Assembly (NCBI GenBank): GCA_013399875.1
Contig: VXAZ01007995.1
Span: forward strand, 3,327,486-3,391,485
From: Gymnorhina tibicen
Lineage: Eukaryota; Chordata; Aves; Passeriformes; Artamidae
DNA length: 64,000 bases
Direction: 5' to 3'
Below the pieces are notes generated by a model, which worked only from the letters and a program-made list of their open reading frames with translations, was not told the origin of the DNA and made no database searches. The position numbers and the translations under genes were made by a program. Shown here piece by piece: positions 1-13,413 of the stretch (position 1 is its first letter; the number at the start of each line of letters is the position of its first letter).

Positions 1-3000
1 TTACATGGATGAACCGAGTCATGCTAAAAATTATTTTGTGAGCTCCCTTCAAAGTCCTCGCAAGACAAACCAGAGCAGAAATTCCCTCAATGGGTTGCAT
101 GTGTGTTTTATTTTTCAGCTTTAAAATGCTCCCAAATCATCAAGGTGCTTCAGCACACCCCCAGCTTAGAGGACTTGGATCGTGTAATTGCATTCAGTAG
201 AATCTGTGCACAAAGCCTGTGCCTGAGGCCCCATTTTTGGGGAAAGTTTTACACATTCTAATGATGTTAAGACAATGTATGAGTAATGCACTGATTTGAA
301 AAACTGCCCTATTATCTGATCAAAAGAACAAGCTCATGAATATGATACCGCAGGTCATTTGGCTAAAATGTACCTGGAGTCTTCCAAGTTTTTAAAACAA
401 TCCCATACACAGAAGCAAAAAAGAGAGGTATGAACAGCAGAGCCAGTGGTTGCCTGTTAACCACAGATCATGTGGAATGTTTTATTAAAGATATTTTTAT
501 CAGACACAAAAGGCTGAAATACAGAATATCCTGGGCTGGCAAGAGAAGACGTGATAATAATTTAGATTATTATCCCACAGATCTGTGATTCATTTTTATT
601 ATTCTCTATGTTCATTTCAGGAACGATCAAATCCTCCCTGAGGAACGTTCCTGGTTGAGTTCAGGGGGACTCTGCTTCATCCTTAGGGAATGTCCAAGGG
701 TCAGTGAGATCCTACATGCACGTGCAGAAATGCTCAGAGGGAGTTTGCAGAAGTCATCTCCTGACACCAGGGCCACCTCCAAGATTAGGTTATAATCCAA
801 CCTGGCTGTCCAGGGCCCCGCTGTAACCCCTGGGAAGTGAAAGACCCCGAGCAGGAGTCAGGCCCCTTAGAGACCTGCACTGGAATGAGGTGGACCAGCT
901 TCTGGAAAGGTTTCTCTCCCCATTCAGTATAAAAACAGCCAGGTTACAAACTGGGACCAGAGGTTTTACAAGGACTTGTAGCATTTGGTAAAAGGGATCA
1001 TTCTCTTTAAATATCTCTAAACCACCTTGGCAGTCAGCTAAAAGTACATTAAGAAAATGTTTTGTATGGATAAACTGTGATTCATTTGCTATTAGCAAAT
1101 GCTTTGTACATGTTAGTGAAAACACACTGTTCTTCTCTTGTAAAGCTCTTAAGGAGCTTTTGAAAACAAACAACCCCACCTAACAGTATTTATCTTGACA
1201 AGAATGCTTTTATACAAATGTAATGTCTTGAAAACAGAAAATAACCTCATTAACTAAGGAGAAGTGGTCAACAATTCTCAGGTCTTCAAACAAGGGAGAC
1301 AAAAAAATCAACAAAAACCAAACAAACCAACAACAAAAACAACCCATCCCCCCCAAAAACAAAACCAAAACACTTATGGAAGCCGACTAGAACACAGAAA
1401 CATCATGCAAAAACATAGAATGTTAATTTAAGGCTGCTTTAGGAATCTGTTAGATGTAGCTGGTTGATGAGTGGGCTTGTGAGGCTTTTACAGGTTCCCT
1501 GGCCAGCCTGTGTGCACAGAACAGCCCTGAGGAGCAGAAATACAGTTTGTGCAAGGGAAAATTTAGTCCCTGGAGGATCAGGCCCATAGAATGTGTTAAG
1601 AGCAGGATACATGCAAGCTGGAAGTCTGAATGGCATTTTGGTGATTTTTTTTTTTTTAATTGAAATTGAAAATCAGACCCTCCGTGTAGTTTAAAATTTA
1701 ATTTAGAGCAAAATTTTGTCATTCTGTAACGTGACAGTACCAAAAGATGGGGACAAACACCTACCCATGCTTACCTTAGGGAAACCTGGTACAGGGGAAA
1801 AACCCCAGAGTTGTGATCCCACTGTCAGTGCTGCCAGATCTGTGCACCACAGCATCACTCAGCAGGATAAATGAGATCTGGATCACAAATTGAGGCATGA
1901 CTGCATTTGTGTTGGTTTACTCAGAGCATGTACTGCCTCCTTCTGTCAGAAGTTTGCTTTAGTGATGTTTTGTGTTCACTGTGGGAAGGCTGTTCATGCT
2001 GATGATGCTTACGTTCCAGGAGCTCGGCCACACAGTGCCTAATCCAGTACCATTCCTGCCAGGCAGATTGGAAGCAGCAGCATGAATTTATCACAGATCA
2101 GCTCTTTGTGTTAAGTGACTGCAGCAGTTTTGATGCAATACAGCAGAAACTCTGAAGTGGGGTGTCTTATATCATCAGTTCAAGACATAAACCAACCACT
2201 CCCCATGGGAATTCAGAGAACTTTCTCCAACAAGTCTTGATTTCAGAGTTCTCTTTTCACAGCAGTTAGTTGCTCTGGAATAAGCACTGCTCCTCTGTGT
2301 CAGAATCCTAATACTGGTTAGATGGATTATCTGCTCCCATGAAGCAATTCCTATGTCTTTAATTGAAGACTGCCTTTTCTTTTTACTCTAATTCATTGCA
2401 CATTAGTTAAGATCACTGCTAGCTGCAGAACAACTATCCCACCCAGAAGCTGTGGTGACAGCACAAGGGATGAGGGAAGAAATGAAGTGACTTCTCCCAA
2501 AACTCAGGGTGAAGTGTAATGTGCAGGGATTGTCCATGGGATTCGATGTTGACCAGTGCCCTCTTCGGGGTGGGCTCTGATCTTCTCAGTTTGTGATTGA
2601 CTCAGCACATATGAAGCATATCAGCTAAAATCTATCTTGGTATTGCTTAGACAGAAAAAGACAAAAGGCTTCAGTCCTTCTAAAATTCTGTTTCTTTGCA
2701 TGAATCTGAAGTAAGATGTTATTCCCTTTGTCTGATGTTATGCACAACCTTTTCCTTCCAAGGTCACGATCTTGGATACTGTAGCTAAATATTTATAGGA
2801 CTGCGTAGCTACTTACCCCAAATGACTTGAGGGTCATTTTCAATGCCTCCAAATCGCCTTTATGGAAGATTTAGAGAATATGCAGATTTTAGTGTCACAT
2901 CTTTTTTTTTTTCAGGGGACTTTGCCTTTTTTCTCCTCGCTCCACAGCAGAATGTCCTGGGTTTAAGTCCAAAATCCACCCTGTGCAGTTTGCATGCTCG

Positions 3001-3714
3001 GTTGTGCTGCTGCCGGACAACTGGTGGATTATGGATCATCCAGTAATGGATGCAGTGGGGGCATTTTATGAAATGGAGATTACAACTTAAACTTCCAAAT
3101 CAATCGTAAATGGACCTTTTTGACCTCCAGTGTCATGGGAGTCATGATGAATTCCAACCTGCAAATTCAAATCAAAATACTAACTCAAGCTACAATCAAT
3201 AAGCAATCACACTGCTAAGGAGGCAAACTCACAGTCAGGGAAGCCTAACACTGACTGGGTCTGGTTTTGGCTTTGTGATTTGATCCAAACGGGCTTAAAG
3301 CCAGGAAAAGAAATTAACCTGCTTGGTGCTCAAGGTTATCAGTTGTGTAAGGGGATCCTGGGAAGTTCTTTAAGGCTTGTGAAACAGGGAAGGGATGTGT
3401 TCTGGATCCTTCTGGACTCAGTAAGACCTGTCACTGAGACATGGCAAATTTTCAGACCTTTGGTGGGAAGAAGGGACGTAAGAACGAGGTCATCCTGGGT
3501 GAGCACAAAGGATACATTTAGCACAGTCTCTGATGCTGGCCAGTAATGGATACTTAAAAATAGAGTGCAGTAAGTCAGATGCATTAAGAGCAGTCCCTCC
3601 TTTGGCTATACATTATCAGCAGCCAGAAGCTGAGGGACATCCTGGATCAGAGCTGTTTCTGCATCATTTCAGTTTTCAGTCTCTGGCTCTCTCCCTGGTA
3701 TCTAATGAGTACAA
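1..3714. other. Non-coding, AT-rich interval; no gene recognised
   Basis: I read both strands and found only short open frames (up to 129 codons) with no family resemblance and no splice context that supports them. The stretch holds an A/C-rich low-complexity tract at about 1,290-1,373, a T run at about 1,647-1,659 and a short T run near 2,903-2,912. Nothing else stands out. Confidence 0.6.
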
Positions 3715-3748
3715 ACAATAATAATAATAATAATAGTAATAATAATAT
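3715..3748 (+). repeat. (AAT)n microsatellite, interrupted
   Basis: About ten AAT/ATA units with one AGT interruption, ending in an ATATGAAT flank. It lies about 100 bp upstream of the candidate splice acceptor at 3,845. Confidence 0.9.
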
Positions 3749-3845
3749 GAATTGTCATTGTGGTTGCTACCACTTGGAATGACAGTTCACAAAGCAGAAA
3801 TCAGGGTTCTCCTTTTTAATTTCCTTCTCTTGTGTTTTCTTGCAG

Positions 3846-4068
3846 CACCACCACATTGCCTTCCTATATCAGGATAACCAATGGCTACATCACAGTCAAA
3901 CCTCCCATCTGGATTTCCAACCAGCTGGATCAGAGGCCGCGTCCTGACCGCCCATCCCAGCCCCAGCCCATGAGCTCAGCCCCAGCCAGCCTCTCATGGC
4001 CATCAATAACATTTCCTCTCTGCATGGCCATAGCTTCTTTTCTCCTGAACCTACTGCAGCCCTCCTGA
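3846..4068 (+). CDS. Candidate terminal coding exon, unrecognised protein (weak)
   Basis: A long pyrimidine tract (about 3,810-3,840) ends in TTTTCTTGCAG at 3,845, a near-ideal 3' splice site. Read from 3,847, the frame stays open for 73 codons to TGA at 4,066-4,068. The predicted peptide starts TTLPSYIRITNGYITV, has a Pro/Gln/Arg-rich middle, and ends in a roughly 20-residue hydrophobic segment (WPSITFPLCMAIASFLLNLL) followed by QPS. A hydrophobic extreme C-terminus is what a GPI-anchor signal or tail anchor looks like. An AATAAA signal follows at 4,614-4,619, giving a plausible 3' end. I do not recognise the protein, see no upstream exon in the window, and a random open frame of this length is quite possible. 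The frame starting at 3,846 itself closes after 33 codons. Confidence 0.17.
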
Positions 4069-4559
4069 CCACATTAGTATTACGTGCAATCCCTTGGAAT
4101 AGAGAAGAGAGATAATTTATGAACGAATTGGAGTTTAAGACAACAACAGTTACAAGCTGGACCTTCTCAGTGACTCAGTAGTGCCTTCTAGCTGATTTTG
4201 TCTCTTTGCCCAGATACATTTTGAAACTCTAAAGCTTTATTGTAACACTGACTTACATCTTCTTTTTGTAGAAGGATCTTTATTTCCCATAGTGCTATGG
4301 GGTTTTGTAAAATATACATGTTCATATAAAGAAAAAAAAGAAAAAGAAAAAATGTATTTATTCGACTGGTAAACTTATTTTTCTTGTTGTATATGTTAAT
4401 AACATCCCTATTAATCAGTAGCGATGGTGAAACAGATAAATTAATATTTTCTATATTTGTTTTCTGACAACTCTGCAAATGTCTGAACTGACACCAAATG
4501 AATGCATTCTTTGTTTCTTTAACCATTATGTTTTACAGCAACTGTCCAACAAGTACATT

Positions 4560-4950
4560 TCTGCTGAACTTCTTTATTTTACTTCTTTTATCTCATTAGC
4601 ATAGCTTACACTGAATAAAGCAGATCCTGCTCTCTGGGGCCTGTGCTCATTAGAAAAATAGGTGCATTCTTAACTCGTTAGCTGCCACAATCTAAAATAC
4701 CAGTTATTTTTACATTACTTAGTAAGTCATTAGTCAGGATAATCCTCTACATTCCCCCTGTTTTCTTTAACTAAACTATTCTTAAACTAAATTACCAATT
4801 TCCCTCTTTGCCCTGGGATTAATTCATCAGCTAACGCAAATTAAGACACCTTTTTTCTTAATAAAAAATTGCTTTTAAAGTCTGGAATAATCCTACTTGG
4901 AATTATTTTCTTCTCTCCCTCATTTTATATAAACATAAGCCTACAACCTT
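4560..4950. promoter_or_regulatory. Candidate conserved non-coding element
   Basis: A repeat-free AT-rich stretch with clustered homeodomain-type TAAT/ATTA cores (for example GGGATTAATTCATCAG near 4,816) and no coding signal. The call rests on texture and motif clustering only; conservation cannot be tested here. Confidence 0.22.
4614..4619 (+). promoter_or_regulatory. AATAAA polyadenylation-signal match
   Basis: Canonical hexamer about 545 bp after the stop of the candidate exon at 3,846-4,068. Such hexamers are common by chance in AT-rich DNA, so it matters only together with that exon. Confidence 0.2.
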
Positions 4951-7619
4951 TTCCAGCATAAATGAGAAGAGAGCTCGGTCTGTCTATAAATTATAAAGAT
5001 GCAGTGTCCTGTTAATCTATAGAACTCCTTTGTACCAGTTGTATTAACGCCCGTGGACAACCTGGAGGCAAAAAACATCGACAAATTCCTCTTTCTCTTG
5101 CTACCATGAGCTGATAGAGCTGATATCTCTGTGCTGAAATAATTATGTCTTGTCCAAAACCTGCTCAGCACCACAGGAATCAAACTAACCCCCGTGTTAT
5201 GGAGACATACAGAACATCCTTCCATTTTTAGACTATCATACTTCTGCTGACTTAGATGGAAAAGTTACAACACCTTACACTCACTGAAAAATGGGCTCCC
5301 TACCCAAGCAGCTGTTGTTCATGAATGAGATTTACAACCTATATGGGAAAAAAAAAACCCGCGCCATCTTAAAAATTATTATGTTTTAAAAAGCATGTAG
5401 ATGTTTTCTCACCACCAGAACATGAGGAAAAATCTCTTTGGATACAAGAGTTTAGAAAATTAGTTTCGGTTGAAATAGTGGGGGTTTTTTCTAAGTCATC
5501 TACAAACCAAAAGTCGAAACTACCTGATGAAAACATCTTATTTAGAAAAGAAGTCTCAAAATCAGAAAAATACAACACAAGCTTTTCTTTATGGAAAAGC
5601 AGTGCTTCTTCCCCTTGGAAGAAAGATAACAATGATGATAATTATAATAACAATACTGATAAAATTCTGGCTGAAAACAACCCTGAAAGTTTCCCAGCAG
5701 CCCTACAGCCCAGTCTCCAGAGCTGCAGATGATTCCATGCAATCTGCAAGACTCTGCAGTGAGAGAGAGTTCAGAATTCACCGTTTGCTCCTTGTCATAC
5801 CAGTTATTTCAGGAAAGCAGGATAGAAAGTAACTAGACTACAAAAATCACGTGATTTTGTGGTGAAATACTGAGCATTTCCCTCATGCATCCCAGCCCAT
5901 GGCCTTGCAAAGGCCAGGGACAATACAGGTAACTTCACTGGACACCATGACCCCCAGCCTTTGCTCTGTTTTTGACAGCAGGTTGTGTAGGTTTCTGGTC
6001 AATTTACGTGGGTACAGCACAGAGCGATATAAGCTTCCCCATTTATTTATTTTTTTTCAAGTACAACAGTTGATAAGGCTGAATGGAAAACTTTGAGCTT
6101 TGCCCCAAATGTGAGATTCAAACAGACCCCGTGCATACTTTCATATTGTGTATTTTGGCTAGCAGAAGATTAGAGATGTTAGTTTTGGACAGAAGCCATT
6201 CACCTTGCATAATATTTATTGCACAGAGATGGATATTGGAAACATATTTTGAGAACTTTCATTTTGGTTTTATTTGAGCTATTACTCTAGAAATGCCTTC
6301 ATTTGAATATAATGGTTTAACAGACCTTCAGATTCAACATTAATGCATTTTAAAAAGATTATTGGTTCTCCTGATGTGTTCAAGACAGAGATGAAAACTG
6401 AATTCCAGTGTCTTATTTACAAGAATGTAACTGGAAATAAGGTAGGCAAATCTTAAGGGTGATGATAAGTTACGTAGTAAAAGTGAACAGCCAACAAACC
6501 AAAACCCATTGAATTTTATTTGTTGTAACCAGATCGTATCCAGAAATTATTCTGTGGTACTATCCCAGGAATAATTCCAGGTGCTGGAAAACCTACAGTA
6601 TAAATAAACAAGACCATGTAATGATAAGGGAGAGGAAAAAAAGCAGAAAAGAGAAACAACTTGTCCAAGACTCTAAGGAAAACCAACAGCAGGGCCAAGA
6701 CTAGAAATCACAATTTTGAAGTTTCCCAATCTGTGGCTTTCTCCATAAACCTCCGGGGCTTTTTTTTTTTAATATTAGGAGCACACAAATCTCTCCACAC
6801 TCCCAGCTGTCATCGTGCTGCACAGAATAGTCACTCTTTTGTCACCGGTGAGGTTTTCTGAGTCCCTCCTGCACTGGACAGTAATATTCAATATTCATTA
6901 ACTCAGATACTGTGGTATGTTTGGCTATCACAGGATGTAAATGGCTTGGCTATCACAGTATGTTTTAACATCTTTGCATTTCCTGGCATTTTGTCTGTAA
7001 TTCTGGGAAATTACTGAATTTTACTGGAACCCTTGTGCCGGTGCCCCATATTTGTGCAGTGCAGGTGTCAAAACAAGGTGTCTCTTGGATTTCGGGTCTA
7101 CACACCTGATTTTTGCCAGCTAGAAGTAGCTCCCTCAGTCATCTGAGCTCTCTCTGGCTCAGAGGGGAGACATGACTTAAAGGTTGAGTAGGTTTCTGTA
7201 GATCGTAGCTCAGGAGCCCCACGTAAATGGCTTCAGCACAGCTCTCTAACCAAATGTTTCTTTTATTCTCTTGTCTTAACCTAAAGTACAACTTAGGGTC
7301 ACTTTCTTCAATACATGACCTGTATGCAGAGCAATGCTGGATAATGAACCTTCGCTGTGGTTGATAAAATGGGTTGTTTGCTAATCAGCTATGGCAGCCC
7401 AGCATTAATTAAAATGCAGTAGTACTGGTTAGCACAGACCTGTGCACACCCATTGCAATGGATCATGATCTCTGAATTTCTAATGGTTTTCTAAACCATG
7501 AGTTTAGAAACTGGACCAGATTTGATACAGGCTCTGGAAGCAGCATTGACTACCAGCTTCAGGGGGCTTCGGTTTCCTCTGTGGGTTTCTCAGAAAACGA
7601 AAAACCGACTGTTTTCTTT
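4951..7619. other. Non-coding interval; no gene recognised
   Basis: Unique AT-rich sequence. Open frames are short, overlap on both strands and resemble nothing known. Apart from the E-box palindrome at 5,843 and a short AT-rich trinucleotide-like stretch near 5,631-5,660, I see nothing specific. Confidence 0.55.
5843..5858. promoter_or_regulatory. 16-bp perfect palindrome centred on CACGTG (E-box / CLEAR-like)
   Basis: The arms AAAATCAC and GTGATTTT are exact reverse complements, with TCACGTGA at the centre. TCACGTGA is the core bound by bHLH-ZIP factors of the MITF/TFE and USF families. Occupancy is inference. Confidence 0.4.
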
Positions 7620-8560
7620 CTTCCGAAGGAAAGCTCGGATTCCTATGTAATCACAAGATTGCAAGAGCAGGAGATCTAACAAAAACATTCATGCCCACTA
7701 CATATAACAGCTTATCTCTGAGTAACACAGTCAAGAGCCACCCGGTGTCTGGCAGTCTGGGACACGACTTTGGATGAGTCCAAAGCTCAGTGGTCGCATG
7801 ATTCATCTCAACTCGGCTACAACTGACACCAACACAATTCACATTAAATGTAACTGTAGCATTATAAACAAATGCTGAATATCTGCCAACGTCTTGCCCT
7901 GGTGGGATAAATAATCCCATATCATCAGCAACAAATCTAATTTCTCCTCTTTTAGTGTTTTAATGCTTTTCTTGCTTAACTACAGATACTATATTAACAT
8001 GCACTGCCACTTGGAGAACCAGTCAGTAAGCTGGGACAGGAGGTATTTTATATTTTATGACTGATGTAGTCTCTCTGCAATCCCTCGAGCTGTTGAATAA
8101 TGCAATACGTCTTCTGGCAATAAATGATGAACATGATTTATGATATCTATGCTTTATACAGGTGTCAAAAGTCTGCTTTGTTGAACTTCCCATTCCTCCA
8201 AGCTCCACTGTAATTTAGGAACACCCAAGGTACAGAGCTGTATATTTATCTAAGTTCTTCAATATACAATTGTGGAGAAAGAGAGAGATGGAAAGAGGGA
8301 GAACTTAATCTATGTTTAGTGCATTGATTAGTCTAACGATATGATTCAGTCATTACCATATACCACTGTTAGGGAGGAATTTCCCATCATATATTTATGC
8401 TAGAGAAACCAAAGTGCCAAAGTTATTATCTCAGCATAAATGTTACCATGCCAAACTTTGCTTAGTACCGTATTTCTGTATTATATCCAAAAGTTACATG
8501 GTCTCATCATGTCTCTGAAGTGATCAATGTTCCATGGAGTGTGCTAAAACTCAGCTTCAA
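7620..8560. promoter_or_regulatory. Candidate conserved non-coding element block
   Basis: Repeat-free sequence of about 0.9 kb with TAAT/ATTA cores, GATAAATAATCCC near 7,906, and a T-box-like AGGTGTCA near 8,160. No coding potential is visible. The call is inference from motif texture. Confidence 0.2.
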
Positions 8561-8620
8561 TTTCAGTGTGCTTCAGCTTAACTGAAGCAGAAAGATAATT
8601 TGCTGAAGTTTGAGATCATA

Positions 8621-8683
8621 GGGGTGTGTGGGGGGGTGCGTGGGTGTGTGGGTGTGTACATTTATGTGTGTGCATTGTGTGTG
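8621..8683 (+). repeat. Degenerate GT/GGGTGT simple repeat with G-quadruplex potential
   Basis: G-runs of 4, 7, 3 and 3 at 8,621-8,652 are separated by 5-bp GT-type loops and followed by a degenerate (TG)n stretch. This meets the usual four-run G-quadruplex pattern on the plus strand. Confidence 0.7.
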
Positions 8684-10312
8684 TTCTGTCCCAACCCAAA
8701 TTCAGCCTTTCCTGTGACTAACATTTCAGGAGGCACCTTAATCTAGCTAAAGGCAGAGAGGTCTTTGCAATAAGTAGTCTATACTTTCCTTCTACAGGAC
8801 TGATTAACCTTCCTGCAGATTCAAGCTCACACTGAAATTCAAATTGCATATTTGTCAGTTTTCAATTCAAATGTACTTCAGATATTTTTTCCTGTTCCGC
8901 CTCCTGCTTTTGTGAACTGTTTTGAAGAGTGTAATAAAAAGATGCTTTCTAATATTATTTTATCAAAATATTTTTGTAGCATAATATATTAATAAAATGT
9001 TATTATAAATCCATAGCACAATAATCTTGTGTGTCTTGATTCTTTCCTTTGCACTAAAAGCTGAAAAATCACTGAAATCACTGAAAAAAAGGAACTTTCT
9101 GTGTGTGGGGCTTAGGCATGCTGCTTCTTTTATGCCCAACACCAACATGGGATGAAACATGGAGAAAGCAGAAACAAGCTCTTTCCTTTTAACTATTCTC
9201 TTCCCTCTCCAAACCAAGATACAGAGACACAGAGATTTGCTCATTTTTCATGGCATATTGCTTTTTCTTGCATCCAAGCCATGCCTTGTGGCTGACACTG
9301 CAGATTTCTTGCTGATCATTGTTTACTTCTTAATTATGTGCTAATTCATTTGGTCTTTAACACACCATTTGGAGAGAACTCCACCAGCAAAGCTGGTTTA
9401 GAAATATCCACCGTAGGAAATGCAGTGGGAGGTATAAACACTGGAGCTGGTTTGAATGAGCCAAACATGGCACAGGAAGGGCCTGTTGCAAAATAGAAAG
9501 GAAACTCTTAAAAAACAAAGCTAGAAGGAGTCCATCTATTGAAATACCAACCAGATTGCCAAAGCTGCTTGCCATCCTATCTTTGGAGTCTCAGCCCATC
9601 TGGAGAATCTGTGTGGTCCAGCCATGGGCTATCGCTGGCCCTGGCAAATGTATTTGAGGCACCACCTCTGAGGGAAAACACATCACTGTTTGCACACTTA
9701 ATCCCCACTGAGTCAGGGCTGAGCTGCACCTGATTTGTGGAGGGACTGAGCACATCAAGCCAGACTGGGGGAAAGCTGGAGTTCAGCTTAACGCTATGGC
9801 AGTTGTCTGCTCCAGACTCATCCCAGAGGTGGGTTCATCCAACACACACGAAGGGGCTCCATAACATCTCCAGGGGCTCAGTTGAAGCAGAGGGAGCCAC
9901 TGAAAAATATATAAAAATATCTTTGCCCAAAGATCTGTGCTCACAGGGGGTGTCCAAAGACAAAAATAACCAGACATCCACAAGTCTACTGCCAGTGACG
10001 GAAACAATAGTAATGGGAAAAAATAGTATGTGTTTAGATTGCTAAATAGCTGGATGGTGGGAATAAAATTACTGAGTATCACTGGGGTCTTAAAAACATT
10101 GAAACTTTATAGAGCATTGCAAACTCTGTATTGGCTTTTTTAACATACATTTTCTCCCATTACAAAAAAGACCAGCAAGTCCTGAACACCTGATTCATTT
10201 GAGCAGCAGGTCCCCAGGCCTGCAGTCTCAAACATCTTGCTCCACAGCATGCCAGCACTTCATTAGCTAAGGCTGCGCCTTTGGGTGCAAGCCATCGTGC
10301 AAAGCACTGCAC
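8684..10312. other. Non-coding interval; no gene recognised
   Basis: Contains a tiny tandem repeat at 9,061-9,087 (imperfect copies of CTGAAAAATCA) and otherwise unique AT-rich sequence. Open frames up to about 100 codons show no resemblance to known proteins. Confidence 0.55.
9061..9087 (+). repeat. Short tandem repeat, about 10-11 bp unit, 2-3 copies
   Basis: Successive units CTGAAAAATCA, CTGAAATCA and CTGAAAAAAA. In a minus-strand frame this would read as a Phe/Ser/Asp repeat, but no real protein is supported. Confidence 0.5.
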
Positions 10313-10364
10313 TTCATTCCATTTTCCACATTTTCATTCCACTTTCATTCCATTTTCCACATTT
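10313..10364 (+). repeat. Two-copy tandem repeat, 31-bp period
   Basis: The same 21-bp segment (beginning TTCATTCCATTTTCCACA) occurs at 10,313-10,333 and 10,344-10,364. The spacer TTCATTCCAC is itself a partial copy, so this is a small nested slippage product. Confidence 0.75.
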
Positions 10365-13300
10365 AACAAGGATACGGTTAGAACAGCAGAACGAATTACA
10401 CAGAGCCAAACCTCCACCAGGCTGGTTTTCAGAGGAATGATAACAATAATAACTGTGACAGTGAGTTCATGCTCACAGCCCTCATTCACACCTGGAGCTC
10501 CCTGCCTTCCTGGAATGAAATGCAGTTTGAACGAAGGGACCAAGATAATGTGAGGAAACATCAACGAATATCAGTTTGTTGTCCCAATGATATCAGTTCT
10601 CCAGTCCTCTTGTGTGGCGTATGATGTACCTTTTCTTCATATGAAAGCCATTGCTTTTCGTTATAAAGTGATGGACCACAGCCTCAATCTGCCCTGTGTG
10701 ACTGAATCATCTTGAACTGCAGTGCCCTGTTTCTTTCCAGAGATCTCTGCAGCTGTTTGTCTTGGCAAGGGTAGGTTTGTCCCCAGATTCATCCTGTTTG
10801 AAGTCCTTTCCACCCACTCATGTTAGCCTGAGCGTTCACCTCATTTTTAATGGAAGCATTATCATCTTCAGTTTTGCACTGGCTAAAACAATTCTCAGAA
10901 GGGGAAGAGACAGAAACTCACACCTACCCATCTTTCTTGAACAAACTTATCTTCATCCAAACTGTAGGAGGCGAGCGCTTCGAGGAATTTGCCAAGAATT
11001 GTTTTTCTCTTAGCAACGGTCCAGACCAAAAGTGGACACAGATATAATCTGTGATATCATCTGTCAACCAGGAGGGCCCTAGGAAGACCCATTACTTCAG
11101 ACAACGTGTGCTCCGCGTGGTGGTTGTGGATCGAAGGATGGACAATGCTGGCTGTGTTCTCTGGCTGTGCCTGGGCCAACTGTGGCCCTGAGGGCAGGAC
11201 CCAATCCACACAATAACCTTATCCTGCTGCTGCCTTTTCCTCCAAGCAGTTCATGAGCAGCCAAACACTTGTTCTTGACCCTGTTTGTGGCACTGAGTCT
11301 GATTTGCCACTGCTGAGTGCCCAGGAGACATCTCACTGTGCAGAGCCTGGGGCTGGAGGTAAAGCTTGGCTCCCCATCACTGAGGGTTTAGGGATGACAC
11401 ACCAGCACCTGGGTCCCTCCCGTGGCTGAGCAGGCCTGTAAAAAGACACGTGAAGTGAGGTCATGATTCATGTGAAAAGAGTGAAATTCTGAGCCCTGGT
11501 TGGTTTCCCTTAAAAGTACCTAACTTTCCTTGGAACCTCACCCTTCCTGGGCCATCTTTATCCAAAAGCATTAACACCAAGCTGGGGTGGGAGGTGAGGG
11601 GAAGGTTAAAGTATTGGTGTTAATGGAAGACTCAGACATTAAAAGAGTATCCCAGGTCTGGAGCCTCTGCCACCTGCTGCCAGCAGCAGGCCCTGCTGGA
11701 AAGGAAAGTACCTATCTCAGCATGCAGTCAAGAGGAATAATAAAACTCTGGTCATTCAGAGGCAGGGAAGAGGAGAAAAACACTCATAAATGTGCAGGCT
11801 TATGGTTCTCTTGAACTTTCAAAACAATTTTCTCTCGCACCCAGAGATTAGTCACAGAAGCAAATGATACCATATCTGGGAAAGAAGTCAGGTGGATGGA
11901 AATGATCTTTGGGGAGAAGGAGAGGAGGAAGGGAGCAGACATTTACTTCTCTGCCTGCCTTGCTCACTTTCCCCTTTCTCTGAGACTGAACATACAAATG
12001 AAAGCGCTGGGAAAAAAGTCAAGTGTTTGGGTCCAGCCTAAAGCCAGTGGGGGCTCTAAGTCCATCCTCAGGCCAGTGGGGTTTTTCTTTTTCTGTCTGG
12101 TGGATTCGGGGAGCTGACTTTGCCACTACACAGTCCCCTAGAGCTCCCACTCTGCAAGAAGCTTCTTTTCTCCCAGAAGCCCCCATGAAATGATTTTCCA
12201 CACATTTTTCCAGACTCAAATGAAAAAGAAAAGGCTAAGGGACTAATGAAAGCATGCTCATAAACACCATTCCATGGGAAAGACTAGCGTTTGCTATGGT
12301 TTTCAAAATAAAATTCCAGGTCCTCCAAGTACTTCTGAAGCACTGAGCTGGGCTTCACAACACCCAGAGGTTTCAGGTAAAGAACAGCCTCAGCCCTCTC
12401 TTAATAAGGTGGGAAAAGGAGGCGGACAGTGGATTTTATGACATGCCTGAAATCACGAGGGACATCTATGGGAGCAGGATTCAGAAGGCAGCCCTCCCTC
12501 TATGGTACACTGTTCTCCGAAGCATGGCTCATTTATTTCAATTAATAGAGCTTTGTAAGGGCTCTCCTGCCACCTTTTTTTGGCATGAATTTCTGCAAAG
12601 ACAGTGAATTAAAAGCACCAAAGGGCATCATTTTCTTTTAGTGTTTAAAGAAGCTGTTTCCATAAAAGCAGACTATGTGAAATTTGCCCAAAACAGTAAA
12701 CTTAGGAATAACATAAAGGATTAGAACCGAAAAATAGATGCCTTAAAAAATCTCTTCTTAGACAAGCCTGACCTGACAGTTCAGCTCTGGAGTGGCCTTT
12801 CTGTGTAACACCAGTCAAGTGGCTCAACCAGGCCTGGTTCCTGTCACAACCTTCACTCAAGTGTTGCGGGATTAGGGGCTTCTCCAACCACAACATGAAA
12901 TTCTTTAAAAAGTGTAAAGCTAATGCATGCAGTCCACTGTCTCCCCATTTTCTCTCTTCAAAAACACACAGGTAGGATTCAGTTCAAGTACCAAACACTG
13001 TCTGAAAGCCGTCACCCAAACTTGCCTCCTTCAGTGGTGCCACCCAGACTGACTTGGCCCTTAGAGAAATGTTTCCAGCTTATGTGACCTGACAGCTTTT
13101 TTAACAGAGGCTCTTGTGCTTGGTCCCAGTCAGTTCCTGACCTCAGAATGCAGTTATATGTGTTATATTTGCATCCTCTTATAAAGGATGACCAGCTTCA
13201 AAATCATTTTAAAACAAAGCTAAAACTCAATGACTGATTCATATTCACCGCTTGCTGTGACCACACAAAATATCTCTGATGTGGCAGGGATGTGGCAGGA

Positions 13301-13413
13301 TGCTTGCCAGGCAAGCTGTGAATTGGACAAGGTGCAGAATGAGCTGTAATCTCCACCTAAAATGCCTCCACTGCTTGACAATTTCAAAAATTACCATTTC
13401 ATAGAGTTGCAGC
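10365..13413. other. Non-coding interval; no gene recognised
   Basis: Moderate-GC unique sequence. A short two-copy repeat ATGTGGCAGG lies at about 13,279-13,299. No exon, RNA gene or recognisable mobile element was seen. Confidence 0.55.

Noticed and set aside
1290..1373. A/C-rich tract as a possible structured RNA or repeat array
   Set aside because: There is no constant unit or period. It is low-complexity sequence.
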